Below are positions 1-9,145 of a stretch of 64,000 bases of DNA, piece by piece. The notes beneath the pieces were generated by a model, which did no database searches, was not told the DNA's origin, and saw only the letters and a list, made by a program, of their open reading frames with translations. Numbering within the stretch: the first letter of the stretch is position 1; each line of letters starts with the position of its first letter. Both the position numbers and the translations under genes were made by a program. Source of the stretch: Novosphingobium sp. EMRT-2 (GTDB lineage Bacteria; Pseudomonadota; Alphaproteobacteria; Sphingomonadales; Sphingomonadaceae); the NCBI RefSeq assembly GCF_005145025.1, contig NZ_CP039695.1:2103501-2167500 (forward strand), written 5' to 3'.

Positions 1-126
1 GGTCTGGTGCGTCCAGGGATGCAGGTCACACCGCGTCGGGGGCCAATGGTCCAAGGCTCAGGCCCCGGTGCCGGTGGGGGCAATCGTCCCGCTGCCGAAG
101 CGGCTCCCGCGGAGGCCGGTCAATGA
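1..126 (+). CDS. RND efflux periplasmic adaptor subunit, C-terminal end only
   Basis: Frame 1 is open from the first base to a TGA at 124-126 and encodes about 41 residues starting with GLVRPGMQV. That matches the conserved end of membrane-fusion (MexE/AcrA) proteins, where the barrel domain closes with VRPGMxV, and is followed by a Gly/Ala-rich tail. These proteins bridge an inner-membrane RND pump and the outer-membrane channel. The stop overlaps the next start (ATGA), the usual translational coupling of adaptor and permease. The 5' part lies outside the window. The call rests on the short C-terminal motif plus operon position. Confidence 0.8.
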   Translation, partial: GLVRPGMQVTPRRGPMVQGSGPGAGGGNRPAAEAAPAEAGQ

Positions 127-3100
127 CATTCCCTCGCTTCTTCGTCGACCGCCCGATCTTCGCGGTCGTGCTGTCGGTGCTCATGCTGATCGCCGGGGGC
201 ATCACTCTGTTTCAGCTCCCCTTGAGCGAATACCCCTCCGTCACGCCGCCGACGGTGCAGGTAACGGCCGCCTATCCGGGGGCTAGTCCCGAAGTGATGG
301 CCGAGACCGTCGCCGCGCCGCTCGAACAGGCGATCAACGGCGTCGAAAACATGCTTTATATGAGTTCGCAGTCGGCGACCGACGGGCGTATGACGATCTC
401 GATCTCCTTCAAGCAGGGGACCGATCCCGACGTCGCGCAAATTCAGGTGCAGAACCGCGTATCGCGCGCACTGCCCCGGTTGCCGGAAGAGGTGCAGCGC
501 ATCGGCGTGGTGACGGACAAGACCTCGCCCGACATTCTGATGGTCGTGCATATGCGCGCCACGAACCAGCACTATGATCCGCTCTACGTCTCGAACTATG
601 CGTCGCTGCATGTGAAGGATGAGTTGGCGCGTCTGCCGGGTGTCGCCAATGTTAATATCGGTGGCGAAGGCGAGTATGCGATGCGCGCATGGCTCGACCC
701 GACCAAAGTCGCTGCGCGCGGTCTGACCGCGAGCGATGTCGTCGCAGCGATTCGCGAGCAGAACATCCAGGTCGCGGCTGGCTCGATCGGCCAGCAGCCC
801 AATGCCAAGGCGGCCTATCAGGTCTCCGTCAATGCGCTGGGCAGACTGACCACGGAGGAGCAGTTCGGCGATATTGTCGTCAAGAGCGGCGAGGATGGCC
901 AGATCACCCGCCTGCGAGACGTGGCCCGGATCGAAATGGGCGCGGACAACTATACACTCCGCGGCATGTTGAATGGCAAGCCTGCCGTCGGCCTACAAAT
1001 CCTGATGAGCCCCGGCGCTAACGCACTCGACACGTCGAGCGCAGTGCGAGCCACGATGGAACGCCTTAAGACCGAGTTCCCCGAAGGTATCGGTTATGAG
1101 ATCGCCTACGATCCAACGATCTTCGTGCGCGCCTCGCTCAAGTCGGTGGCGGTGACGTTGCTCGAAGCGACTCTGCTCGTCGTGCTTGTGGTCATTATTT
1201 TCCTTCAGAGCTGGCGTGCGTCGATCATCCCCCTGATCGCCGTGCCGGTGTCGCTCGTCGGCACCTTCGCCATCATGTATCTGTTCGGCTTCTCGCTAAA
1301 CACGTTGTCGCTGTTCGGCCTGGTCCTCTCGATCGGTATTGTCGTCGACGACGCGATCGTGGTGGTGGAGAATGTCGAGCGACACATCGCACTCGGTCAG
1401 TCTCCCAAGGAAGCGGCTCGAAAGGCGATGGACGAGGTAACGGGGCCGATCCTCGCGATTACCTCGGTGCTGGCGGCGGTATTCATCCCCTCGGCTTTCC
1501 TTTCGGGATTGCAGGGCGAGTTCTATCGCCAGTTCGCGCTCACCATCGCGATCTCGACCATTCTGTCGGCCATCAACTCGCTGACCCTCTCGCCCGCGCT
1601 CGCCGGTATGCTGCTGAAGCCGCACCACGGCGACACGCCGCGCGACCGTCTCACTCGCGGAATCGACCGCGTGTTCGGGGGCTTCTTTGCCCGGTTCAAC
1701 CGCTTCTTCGACAAGCTATCCGACCGCTATGTCGGTTGGGTTCGGCGCGCGGTGCGGGCAAGCGGCATCGTCGGTCTTCTCTACGCCGGCTTCCTCGGTC
1801 TGACCTGGCTGGGCTTCCACCAAGTCCCCGCAGGTTTTGTGCCGATGCAGGACAAATATTATCTGCTCAGCATCGCCCAGCTTCCTGCCGGAGCCTCGCT
1901 CGACCGCACCGAAGCCGTGGTGCAGCAGATGTCCGAAACCGCACTTGCGGAGCCGGGCGTCGAAAGTGTCGTCGCCTTCCCCGGCCTCGATGTGAACGGC
2001 GCGGCCAATCTACCCAACTCGGCGGTGATGTTCATCATGCTCGACAGTTTCGAGGACCGAAAAGGCGCGGACCTCTCAGCTCATGCCATCGCCGGCAAGC
2101 TGATGGGCAAATTCAGCCAGATTCCCGACGGCTTCGTGGGTGTGTTCCCTCCGCCTCCTGTGCCGGGCCTTGGCGCAATGGGCGGATTCAAGCTGCAAAT
2201 CGAGGATCGCGCCGGACTTGGCTTCAACGCGCTGGCGCAGGCGCAAGGGCAGATCATGGCGCGCGCCATGCAGACGCCTGAGCTGGCCGGGATGTTGGCG
2301 AGCTTCCAGCCCAACGCGCCTCAGGTCCAGGTCGATGTCGATCGGGTGAAAGCCAAGGCGCAAGGCGTGCCGTTGACCGCGATCTTCGAGACGATGCAGG
2401 TCAATCTCGGCTCGCTCTACGTCAATGACTTCAACCGCTTTGGCCGCACCTACCGGGTGATGGTCCAGGCCGACGCGCCGTTCCGCCAGCAGGCCGAAAG
2501 TATCGGTCAGCTTATGGTCCGCAACGCGGCGGGCGAGATGATCCCCTTGTCGTCGCTGGTCACAATCACACGCAGCACGGGGCCGGATCGCGTTATGCAC
2601 TATAACGGCTATCCGTCAGCCGACATCAGCGGCGGTCCCGCGCCGGGCTTTTCGTCGGGTCAGGCGACGGCGGCGATCGAGCGAATCGTCCAGGAAACGC
2701 TGCCGCCCGGCATGACCTATGAATGGACCGATCTTACCTATCAGGAGAAGGCCGCAGGCAACACCGCGCTCATCGTGTTCCCGCTGTCGGTGCTACTCGC
2801 CTTCCTGATCCTCGCGGCCCAATATAATAGCTGGTCGCTGCCGTTCGCCGTGCTGCTGATCGCTCCAATGGCCCTGCTTTCCGCCATTGGCGGCGTGTGG
2901 ATCTCGGGCGGCGACAACAACATCTTCACGCAGATTGCCTTCGTCGTGCTGGTCGGCCTGGCCGCCAAGAACGCCATCCTGATCGTGGAGTTCGCCCGCG
3001 CGAAGGAACAGGACGGCATGGAGCCACTGCCGGCGGTGCTCGAAGCAGCGAAGCTTCGATTGCGCCCGATCCTGATGACGTCGATCGCGTTCATTGCCGG

Positions 3101-3299
3101 CGTCATTCCTCTGGTGATTGCAAGCGGCGCTGGCGCGGAAATGCGTCACGCCATGGGCATCGCAGTGTTCGCCGGAATGCTTGGGGTCACGCTGTTCGGC
3201 CTGATCCTCACGCCTGTCTTCTACGTCGCGGTGCGACGCTTCGCGGCCCGCCGCGAAGCGTCGAAGCAAGCGACCCCCGCTTCGGAGCAAAATGTATGA
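123..3299 (+). CDS. RND multidrug efflux permease (MexF/OqxB-like, HAE1 family)
   Basis: The 1058-aa product has full family length. It begins with the conserved FFVDRPIFA segment and continues with FQLPLSEYP and PGASPEVMAETVAAPLEQAI, typical of proton-driven hydrophobe/amphiphile exporters. The proton-relay residues are visible: the double Asp in VVDDAIVVVENV near residue 408, and the Lys in AAKNAILIVEF near 946. The sequence resembles MexF/OqxB more than AcrB. It would export drugs or solvents from the inner membrane and periplasm as part of a tripartite pump with the genes on either side. Both junctions overlap by ATGA. Substrate cannot be read from sequence. Confidence 0.95.
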   Translation: MTFPRFFVDRPIFAVVLSVLMLIAGGITLFQLPLSEYPSVTPPTVQVTAAYPGASPEVMAETVAAPLEQAINGVENMLYMSSQSATDGRMTISISFKQGTDPDVAQIQVQNRVSRALPRLPEEVQRIGVVTDKTSPDILMVVHMRATNQHYDPLYVSNYASLHVKDELARLPGVANVNIGGEGEYAMRAWLDPTKVAARGLTASDVVAAIREQNIQVAAGSIGQQPNAKAAYQVSVNALGRLTTEEQFGDIVVKSGEDGQITRLRDVARIEMGADNYTLRGMLNGKPAVGLQILMSPGANALDTSSAVRATMERLKTEFPEGIGYEIAYDPTIFVRASLKSVAVTLLEATLLVVLVVIIFLQSWRASIIPLIAVPVSLVGTFAIMYLFGFSLNTLSLFGLVLSIGIVVDDAIVVVENVERHIALGQSPKEAARKAMDEVTGPILAITSVLAAVFIPSAFLSGLQGEFYRQFALTIAISTILSAINSLTLSPALAGMLLKPHHGDTPRDRLTRGIDRVFGGFFARFNRFFDKLSDRYVGWVRRAVRASGIVGLLYAGFLGLTWLGFHQVPAGFVPMQDKYYLLSIAQLPAGASLDRTEAVVQQMSETALAEPGVESVVAFPGLDVNGAANLPNSAVMFIMLDSFEDRKGADLSAHAIAGKLMGKFSQIPDGFVGVFPPPPVPGLGAMGGFKLQIEDRAGLGFNALAQAQGQIMARAMQTPELAGMLASFQPNAPQVQVDVDRVKAKAQGVPLTAIFETMQVNLGSLYVNDFNRFGRTYRVMVQADAPFRQQAESIGQLMVRNAAGEMIPLSSLVTITRSTGPDRVMHYNGYPSADISGGPAPGFSSGQATAAIERIVQETLPPGMTYEWTDLTYQEKAAGNTALIVFPLSVLLAFLILAAQYNSWSLPFAVLLIAPMALLSAIGGVWISGGDNNIFTQIAFVVLVGLAAKNAILIVEFARAKEQDGMEPLPAVLEAAKLRLRPILMTSIAFIAGVIPLVIASGAGAEMRHAMGIAVFAGMLGVTLFGLILTPVFYVAVRRFAARREASKQATPASEQNV

Positions 3300-4753
3300 A
3301 CGCTCGATTTAATGCCATGAGCGGCAAGCTCGTACTTCTGCTTGGATCGGCGGCGCTGGCAGGCTGTTCGATGGCGCCGAAATATGTGCGCCCGGCAGCG
3401 CCGGTAAGCCCATCTTTCCCGACCGGCGCGGCCTATGAGAGCGTGCAGCTTTCGGAGGATGGTGCGGGAGCCGACATAGGATGGCGCGACTTTTACGACG
3501 ATCCCCTGTTGCACGAGTTGATCGAAAAGGCGCTTGCGAGCAACCGCGACCTCCGTGTGACGGCGCTGAACGTGGAAGCGGCGCGCGCCCAATATCGCAT
3601 CCAGCGATCTGAGTTACTGCCCACGATCGCAGTCGGCGCGGAAGGAACAGCGCAGCGGTTGCCGTCCGAGCTTTTCAATAACCGCCGGAGCTATCAGGTG
3701 GGAGCGACCGCTTCAGCCTGGGAGTTGGACCTTTGGGGCCGCATCCGCAGCCTGAGCGATGAGGCGCTCGAATCCTATCTGTCGCTCGACGCCACCCGGC
3801 AGGCTTCGCAGATGAGCCTCGTCGCCGAGGTCGCCAACGCCTATCTGACCTTGCGAGCCGATCAGGAGCTGTTGCGTCTCGCAAACGAAACGCTTGTGAC
3901 CCAAGAGCGGAGCTATGCGCTCACAAAGCAGCTAGCCGACGTGGGCAATCTTGCCCGGCTAGATCTGGAGCGCGCTGAGGTAGCACTACGAACGGCGGAA
4001 TCGGATCGTGCGACCTATACCCGCCTTGCCGCACAGGATCGCAATGCGCTGGTTCTGTTGCTGGGCGAGCCTCTGTCGGCGGAGTTGGCCACCCGGCTCG
4101 ATGCGGCCGACACGCTGCCTGACGGGATCATGCCCGCTGATCTGCCCGCCGGCTTGCCATCGGACCTGCTCGCGCGCCGGCCCGATATTCGCGCGGCAGA
4201 ACATACTTTGCGCGCTGCGAACGCCAATATCGGCGCTGCCCGCGCGGCGTTTTTTCCGACGATCAGCCTGACCGGCTCGGCAGGGACGGCGAGCGCCAGC
4301 CTCGACGATCTCTTCTCGTCAGGGTCGGGCGCATGGAGCTTTATGCCGCGCATCACCCTGCCGCTTCCTATCTTTGGTGGCGGCGCCCTCAGAGCAAACC
4401 TCGATCGCGCGGAGGTGCAGAAAAGGATCGAGATCGCCAATTATGAAGGAGCGATCCAGACCGCTTTTCGCGAAGTGGCTGACGGCCTCGCCGGGAAAGG
4501 CACCTTGGATGCTCAGATCCGATCGGAAATGCAGCGGGTCGGAGCGAGCCGTAATGCCTACACGCTCGCGGAGCAGCGTTTTACGACAGGCGAAGACGAC
4601 AATCTCGCTTTGCTTGACGCTCAGCGCACGCTTTACAGATCACAACAAGACCTGGTCCGCTCAAAACTCTTGCGACTCAGCAACCTAATCAACCTCTACA
4701 AGGCGTTGGGCGGAGGCTGGCAGGAGAATGGCCGGTCGGCAGATGCCATTTAA
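3296..4753 (+). CDS. RND efflux outer-membrane factor lipoprotein (NodT/OprN-like)
   Basis: The 485-aa product has a lipoprotein signal ending in LAGC around residue 20, then SMAPKYVRP, the hallmark of NodT-family outer-membrane factors. Two TolC-like repeats follow, with motifs such as AYLTLRADQELL and LLARRPDIRAAEHTLRAANANIGAARAAFFP split across the two halves. It forms the outer-membrane exit duct for the permease encoded just upstream. The start at 3296 is chosen because it makes the ATGA overlap with the permease stop and gives a complete signal peptide. It shares its last 26 bases with the next, LysR gene. Confidence 0.93.
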   Translation: MNARFNAMSGKLVLLLGSAALAGCSMAPKYVRPAAPVSPSFPTGAAYESVQLSEDGAGADIGWRDFYDDPLLHELIEKALASNRDLRVTALNVEAARAQYRIQRSELLPTIAVGAEGTAQRLPSELFNNRRSYQVGATASAWELDLWGRIRSLSDEALESYLSLDATRQASQMSLVAEVANAYLTLRADQELLRLANETLVTQERSYALTKQLADVGNLARLDLERAEVALRTAESDRATYTRLAAQDRNALVLLLGEPLSAELATRLDAADTLPDGIMPADLPAGLPSDLLARRPDIRAAEHTLRAANANIGAARAAFFPTISLTGSAGTASASLDDLFSSGSGAWSFMPRITLPLPIFGGGALRANLDRAEVQKRIEIANYEGAIQTAFREVADGLAGKGTLDAQIRSEMQRVGASRNAYTLAEQRFTTGEDDNLALLDAQRTLYRSQQDLVRSKLLRLSNLINLYKALGGGWQENGRSADAI

Positions 4754-5663
4754 CATCTGCCAGTTACGCTATGCGATCGCGGCTGCCGACCACGGGAGCT
4801 TCTATCGGGCTGCCCGAGCCCTCGATATCGAGCAATCGACCCTCAGTCGGAACATTCTCAAATTAGAGCGATCCATAGGGATGGCGATTTTTGAACGTTC
4901 TCGCTCCGGTGTGACTATGACACACGCAGGCAGCACTTTCATTCGCGGCGCAAAGCCAATGGTTGCCAATGCGGACAGACTTGTAGCCATGATGCGGGCT
5001 GCGGGCCAAGGGCGAGCTGGCGGCCTGAGGCTGGGTCATAACAGCTCCGTCTCCGCTGGCAATCTGCGAGCTACCGTGATGAGCTGGCATGAAGCGCATC
5101 CGGATGTTGAAGCAGAATTTGTCGAGGCCGATCGCAGCGAGTTGATCGCGGGCCTTGATAGCGGCGAAGTCGACGTGGTGATCCTAATGGGTGATGCCGG
5201 GCATGACGGACTTCGATGTGAGCCATTGTGGAGCGAACGGATACTTGCCGCACTCCCCACGTCACATCGTTTGTCACAACACGAGGTAGTTCACTGGACG
5301 GATCTTAAGGGCGAGTGCTTCCTATTACCTGCCGCAGACCCTGGCCCTCACGTGCGCGACATGCTGCTTGGTCGCCTGTCAGTTTCCGGCACCAAACCCG
5401 ACATAAGGATGGTGAAGTCGAGTCGGGAAACAGTCCTAAGCATCTTAGGCGGAAGCCTAGGGGTGAGTATCGCATGCGAAGGGTCGACGGGAGCACACTA
5501 TCCGGATGTCGTATATCGACCTGTTCACGGCGAACAGGGGCCAGCTTTGATCGGCTATTCGGGTTATTGGCGGGATGATAACGGCAATCCCGCGCTTCAC
5601 CGTTTCCTAGGCTTTATCAAATCTCGATACGCACTGTCTTTTGATTTTCAGTCTAGAATCTAG
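4728..5663 (+). CDS. LysR-family transcriptional regulator
   Basis: The N-terminal winged helix-turn-helix is clear: QLRYAIAAADHGSFYRAARAL, then STLSRNILKLERSIG. A periplasmic-binding-like effector domain follows, about 311 aa in all, the usual LysR length. The gene overlaps the end of the outer-membrane-factor gene and points the same way, so it is probably cotranscribed with, and regulates, the pump operon. The start is uncertain. ATG 4728 has AGGAG very close in front, while ATG 4743 (MPFNICQLRY) fits the family N terminus better. Base composition is visibly less GC-rich than the ICE core, which hints at a separate origin for the pump block. Confidence 0.88.
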   Translation: MAGRQMPFNICQLRYAIAAADHGSFYRAARALDIEQSTLSRNILKLERSIGMAIFERSRSGVTMTHAGSTFIRGAKPMVANADRLVAMMRAAGQGRAGGLRLGHNSSVSAGNLRATVMSWHEAHPDVEAEFVEADRSELIAGLDSGEVDVVILMGDAGHDGLRCEPLWSERILAALPTSHRLSQHEVVHWTDLKGECFLLPAADPGPHVRDMLLGRLSVSGTKPDIRMVKSSRETVLSILGGSLGVSIACEGSTGAHYPDVVYRPVHGEQGPALIGYSGYWRDDNGNPALHRFLGFIKSRYALSFDFQSRI

Positions 5664-5696
5664 TAAAAATGGACGATAGCTTTTGGAGTTGACGCC

Positions 5697-6005
5697 ATGT
5701 CGCACGGCAAGACAGTGATTGTTGCGATAGTCACTTTGGTGATAGGATTCGCGGGTGGATTCATCTTGCGGCCAGTCATCACACCATCGCCGGAAGCCGT
5801 CGCTGACAGCAAGCCAATATCCATTTCGCCGACCTCAGGCGAGGCGCGCGGGACACAGTATTTCATGGCGCATCTCGACGAAGCGCAGCGGGTGGTAGCC
5901 GGGTGTCGCGATGGTTTGGTGCGGGGAGACGAATGCGCCAATGCCGAGGAAGCAATCATCAAGGTCGAAGCCCAAGAGCGCCGGAGGCGTTTCTTGGGCA
6001 ACTGA
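5697..6005 (+). CDS. Small membrane-anchored protein, TrbK-alt/entry-exclusion-like
   Basis: The 102-aa product has one N-terminal hydrophobic segment (residues 7-26, VIVAIVTLVIGFAGGF), a Ser/Pro linker and a short helical tail. The tail holds two cysteines and a basic end: GCRDGLVRGDEC and then RRRRFLGN. The same plan occurs in the TrbK-alt protein of the trb operon at 10458-10760 (membrane helix, RCQSLGQAG, PAC, then NRRRFLAPG). GGAG sits 8 bases before the ATG. It ends 2 bp from the convergent DUF2274 gene. A role in surface or entry exclusion is inferred from this resemblance only. It could equally be an unrelated small envelope protein. Confidence 0.6.
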   Translation: MSHGKTVIVAIVTLVIGFAGGFILRPVITPSPEAVADSKPISISPTSGEARGTQYFMAHLDEAQRVVAGCRDGLVRGDECANAEEAIIKVEAQERRRRFLGN

Positions 6006-6007
6006 CC

Positions 6008-6241
6008 TTAGCCGGTGGGCTCGGCCCTTCGCGTCACGCGGCGGGAAAAGCCCCGGTCGCTCGCCATGAACTTCGCCAGCATCGGCGAGACGAGCTTTTC
6101 GGGAGGAATGGCGTCACCGCCCGTCTCGGCCGCGAGCGCAAGCGCGTAAGCCGAAAGATCGCGGTGGACTGAAGCAGGCAACTCCACCGTCAGCTTCACG
6201 GGCCGGTCATCGGCGAGCGGCCCCAGCTTTAACTTCGTCAT
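6008..6241 (-). CDS. DUF2274 protein, last gene of the trb operon
   Basis: The 77-aa protein starts MTKLKLGPLADDRPVKLTVELP, the typical DUF2274 opening, followed by a ribbon-helix-helix-like segment (LPASVHRDLSAYALALA). DUF2274 genes are a constant companion downstream of trbI in proteobacterial Trb elements, and here the start overlaps the trbI stop by 4 bases. The shape suggests a small DNA-binding or accessory protein, but no function is established. It is the final gene of the transfer operon and converges on the small gene at 5697-6005. Confidence 0.85.
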   Translation of the reverse strand: MTKLKLGPLADDRPVKLTVELPASVHRDLSAYALALAAETGGDAIPPEKLVSPMLAKFMASDRGFSRRVTRRAEPTG

Positions 6242-7449
6242 CTTGTTGCTCCCATTGGTTCCAGCACCAAGTCGCGGGTCAGAACGACACGCAATGGATG
6301 GCCCGGCCGGACCGTGAGCGTCGGCGGCACATTGAGCTGCCGTCGCACGATCTGCTGGCCGGTCTGGTTGATGGTGTCCTGCGAGCCACGCCGCAGCGCG
6401 CGGGTTAGGTCATCCTCGCTGTCCGCGCCCAGCTCTGCGCCAACGCCGAGGAGCGTCGAGACCGCAGCGGCCTTGAACAGATTGCCCCAATGCTGGTTCA
6501 CCCGGTCCTGTAGCCCCGCGAAGCCAGCGCCGTCCGTACCAGGCTGGCGCTCGAGAACGAGCGAGCGGCCGTCCGGCAAGATAAGCCGATCCCAGGCGAG
6601 CAGAACGCGGGTCTGTCCTGCGGCGACTTCGCTGTCGTATTCGCCGATCAGCCGCGAACCCTGCGGAATGAGGAGGATGCGTCCGGTTGGGCTGTCATAG
6701 ACATTGGCCGTCACCTGCGCAGTGATCTGTCCGGGCAGGTCGGAGCGAATCCCGGTGATGAGCGCGGCAGGGATAACGCTGCCCGCCTGCACAATGTTCG
6801 CCGATGCCGGAGCCGTCAGTCGCTCGACGCTGACGGTGCGCTGGTTGGACGCTTGCGCCATGAAGGCGCGCCGGCCCGCTTGATCCCCTTGTGGGGCCGT
6901 GTCTGCCGACGTCTGTGTTGCTGGCACGGCCAGAGCGGGCAGAGCTGGTGATGGTAATGCTGCGCCGCCTGCGTTGCTGCCGAGAAAAACCGAGCTGGTG
7001 CGCGCAGCGTCGCGCTCCTGAGCGGCGCGCTGGCGGGCGGCCTCCTCGGCCTGCGCGCGCGGATCGGGCGGCCCCGGTTGTGCGCCGATCGGCGGGACCG
7101 GCACATTCTCGCCACGCTGTTGCGCCGACACGATCGGGCCGCCGAGATCGCCGGGAAGCGGCGGACCGAGGCGCGGCGCCTGAGCATAGTCGCGCGGTCC
7201 CGAGGTGATGGTCTCTGCCGTGGTCCGGCTGTCGGTGTTGTAGAGTTCCTGTGCCTGGCGATCGCTTGGCGGTCGTAGCGCATAGATCAGCGAGCCGCCA
7301 ATGCCGAGGCCGGCGGCGACACCGACAACGGCGAGCGCCTTGCGCGACAAGCGCATGACGCGCGGTTGCGGCCCGCGTAGCTGGAATGCGTTCGGATCGG
7401 GCTGCGCTGCCGATGCGACGGGTTGTACGGTGACAGTAGGATCGCTCAC
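6238..7449 (-). CDS. trbI: TrbI, VirB10-like type IV secretion channel protein
   Basis: The 403-aa product has a cytoplasmic Pro-rich start, one inner-membrane helix (LAVVGVAAGLGIGGSLIYAL, residues about 38-57), a long Pro/Ala/Gln linker, and a VirB10 C-terminal domain with VIPAALITGIRSDLPG and RILLIPQGSRLIGEYDS. VirB10/TrbI spans both membranes and gates the conjugation channel. A GTG start at 7449 is chosen because it gives a GTGA overlap with the trbG stop. Longer frames upstream read through trbG. It sits next to last in the trb operon. Confidence 0.93.
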   Translation of the reverse strand: MSDPTVTVQPVASAAQPDPNAFQLRGPQPRVMRLSRKALAVVGVAAGLGIGGSLIYALRPPSDRQAQELYNTDSRTTAETITSGPRDYAQAPRLGPPLPGDLGGPIVSAQQRGENVPVPPIGAQPGPPDPRAQAEEAARQRAAQERDAARTSSVFLGSNAGGAALPSPALPALAVPATQTSADTAPQGDQAGRRAFMAQASNQRTVSVERLTAPASANIVQAGSVIPAALITGIRSDLPGQITAQVTANVYDSPTGRILLIPQGSRLIGEYDSEVAAGQTRVLLAWDRLILPDGRSLVLERQPGTDGAGFAGLQDRVNQHWGNLFKAAAVSTLLGVGAELGADSEDDLTRALRRGSQDTINQTGQQIVRRQLNVPPTLTVRPGHPLRVVLTRDLVLEPMGATR

Positions 7450-8462
7450 GGCCGCCGCTCCCGTCCGTCGGTTCGGACGATGCGGACACGCTGCGCGGTG
7501 CGTCGGTCGCCCAGCCGCAGTTCTGCGGCGGCAAACAGGCGGTCCACGACCATGTAGCGGCCTTGCACCCGGTAATTGACCAGCTCGGCTTCGCCAGATG
7601 CGCCACTTACGAATAGCGGCGGCATCTCGCCCTGCGAGATCCCGGCCGGAAACTCGATGAATACCTGCCGTCCATCGTCGAACGCGCGCGCCGGTCGCCA
7701 CGGCGTGCGATCACCGTCGATGCGATAGCGAAAATTGAGCGTGGACAGGTCGATGCCGCTCGCCACCGGCGCGGCGGCTGCGGCCGCCGCGTTGCGGCCC
7801 TGCAAGGCGATCAGGGCGTCGTGTGGATAGGTCCAGCTCACCGACGCCATGTAGGTCGAGGACGCGGCGCGCAGTTCCAGATGATAGGTGCGCCGATCGG
7901 TGTTGATGACGAGATTGGTGGTGAGATCAGGCCGGGTTGGCTTGACGAGGATGTGGACGCGCGCGGTGGGACCGCTGCCGCTGATGGTGTCGCCGATGAT
8001 CCACCTGACCGTATCGCCGGCCGCGACCGGCCCTGGCCCTACGAGTTGCTCACCTTCCTGCAAGGCGATGTCCGTCACCTGACCCGGCGCGGTATAGACT
8101 TGATAGAGCGCGCCATCGGTCCACGGATACTGCTGGATCGCGTTGAGGAAGCCGTCGCGCACCGGCTGGACGCGAGCAGCCGCGTTCGCCGCGCCGACGC
8201 GCTGGCGAGGATCGGGCGGCTCTGGCGGGCGGCCTGTGTCGGGCACGGGCATCAACTGGCCCGGAAGCGGCAACGGTTCGGGGATCGTTACGACTTCGAC
8301 TGCGCGGGGCGCCTCCGGGGCGAGCGTCGCGACGATCTCGGCCGGGGGATCGTCATAGGCGATGGCCGGCGGTCGCGCCGATGTGGTGGCGCATCCGGCG
8401 AGCGCGGTGGCGGAAGCGAGCAGCGCCGCCGATGCGGCACGGCGATACGGACTGACGGTCAT
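7446..8462 (-). CDS. trbG: TrbG, VirB9-like outer-membrane channel lipoprotein
   Basis: The 338-aa product has a lipoprotein signal (SATALAGC near residue 23), a Pro-rich linker, and a VirB9/CagX domain: a beta-rich N part with VHILVKPTRPDLTTNLVI and a C part with FNFRYRI-type and DGRQVFIEFPAG motifs. Together with TrbI it builds the outer-membrane core of the mating channel. It overlaps trbF upstream and trbI downstream by 4 bases each, so the three are translated together. Confidence 0.92.
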   Translation of the reverse strand: MTVSPYRRAASAALLASATALAGCATTSARPPAIAYDDPPAEIVATLAPEAPRAVEVVTIPEPLPLPGQLMPVPDTGRPPEPPDPRQRVGAANAAARVQPVRDGFLNAIQQYPWTDGALYQVYTAPGQVTDIALQEGEQLVGPGPVAAGDTVRWIIGDTISGSGPTARVHILVKPTRPDLTTNLVINTDRRTYHLELRAASSTYMASVSWTYPHDALIALQGRNAAAAAAAPVASGIDLSTLNFRYRIDGDRTPWRPARAFDDGRQVFIEFPAGISQGEMPPLFVSGASGEAELVNYRVQGRYMVVDRLFAAAELRLGDRRTAQRVRIVRTDGRERRP

Positions 8463-9142
8463 TGCGACAGCTCCTTTGACCAGTTGAGGGCGTTGACGAA
8501 GACGCCGAGCGGATTCTTGCGCAGGGCGTCGGGCGTGCGCGGGGGCTGCACGACTACGGTGAGGATGGCGGACCAGCGTTCGGTCGTGGTGAGGCTGCCG
8601 TCCTGATAGCGGCGCTCGGTCCAGGCGACGCGGAAGCTATCGGGTGATGCCCGGATCACGCTCGACACGTCCACGGCGACCTGCACCCTCCCGACATTGG
8701 CGAAGGGATCGTTGGCGCGCGCATAGTCGTTGAGCGCCACCGCGCCGCGATCGGTGGTGAAGTCATAGGCGCGGAGCCAGTTCTGGCGGACGATCACGGG
8801 GTCGGCCGGAATCGAGCGAACCTGCTCGATGAAGCGCGCGAGGTGGAACGCGATTTGTGGATCGGTCGGGCGATAGCCAGCCTCGGCCGGCGCGACCGCC
8901 TGCGCTTCGCCGAGCCGATCGACCTGCACGACCCAGGGAACGATATGGCCGCGCGCCGATTGCCAGATGATGCCGGCGGTCAGGCCGCCAGAAAGCGCTA
9001 ACGCGCCGAAAAAGGCGACGCGCCAGTTCTTCGCCTGCACGCGGGACGATCCGATCCGGTCGTCCCAGGCTTGCGCGGCGCGTTGGTAAGGGGTCGTCGG
9101 TTCCGGCGTCTGACCGTAGCGGAGGCTGGGGCGTTTGAACAT
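8459..9142 (-). CDS. trbF: TrbF, VirB8-like inner-membrane assembly factor
   Basis: The 227-aa product has a short cytoplasmic N terminus (YQRAAQAWDDRIGS), one membrane helix at residues about 43-60, and a VirB8/NTF2-like periplasmic domain with WVVQVDRLGEAQAV and the late NPLGVFVNALNWSKEL motif. VirB8 proteins nucleate assembly of the type IV secretion machine. It lies 3 bp after trbL and overlaps trbG by 4 bases. Confidence 0.93.
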   Translation of the reverse strand: MFKRPSLRYGQTPEPTTPYQRAAQAWDDRIGSSRVQAKNWRVAFFGALALSGGLTAGIIWQSARGHIVPWVVQVDRLGEAQAVAPAEAGYRPTDPQIAFHLARFIEQVRSIPADPVIVRQNWLRAYDFTTDRGAVALNDYARANDPFANVGRVQVAVDVSSVIRASPDSFRVAWTERRYQDGSLTTTERWSAILTVVVQPPRTPDALRKNPLGVFVNALNWSKELSQ

Positions 9143-9145
9143 GGA

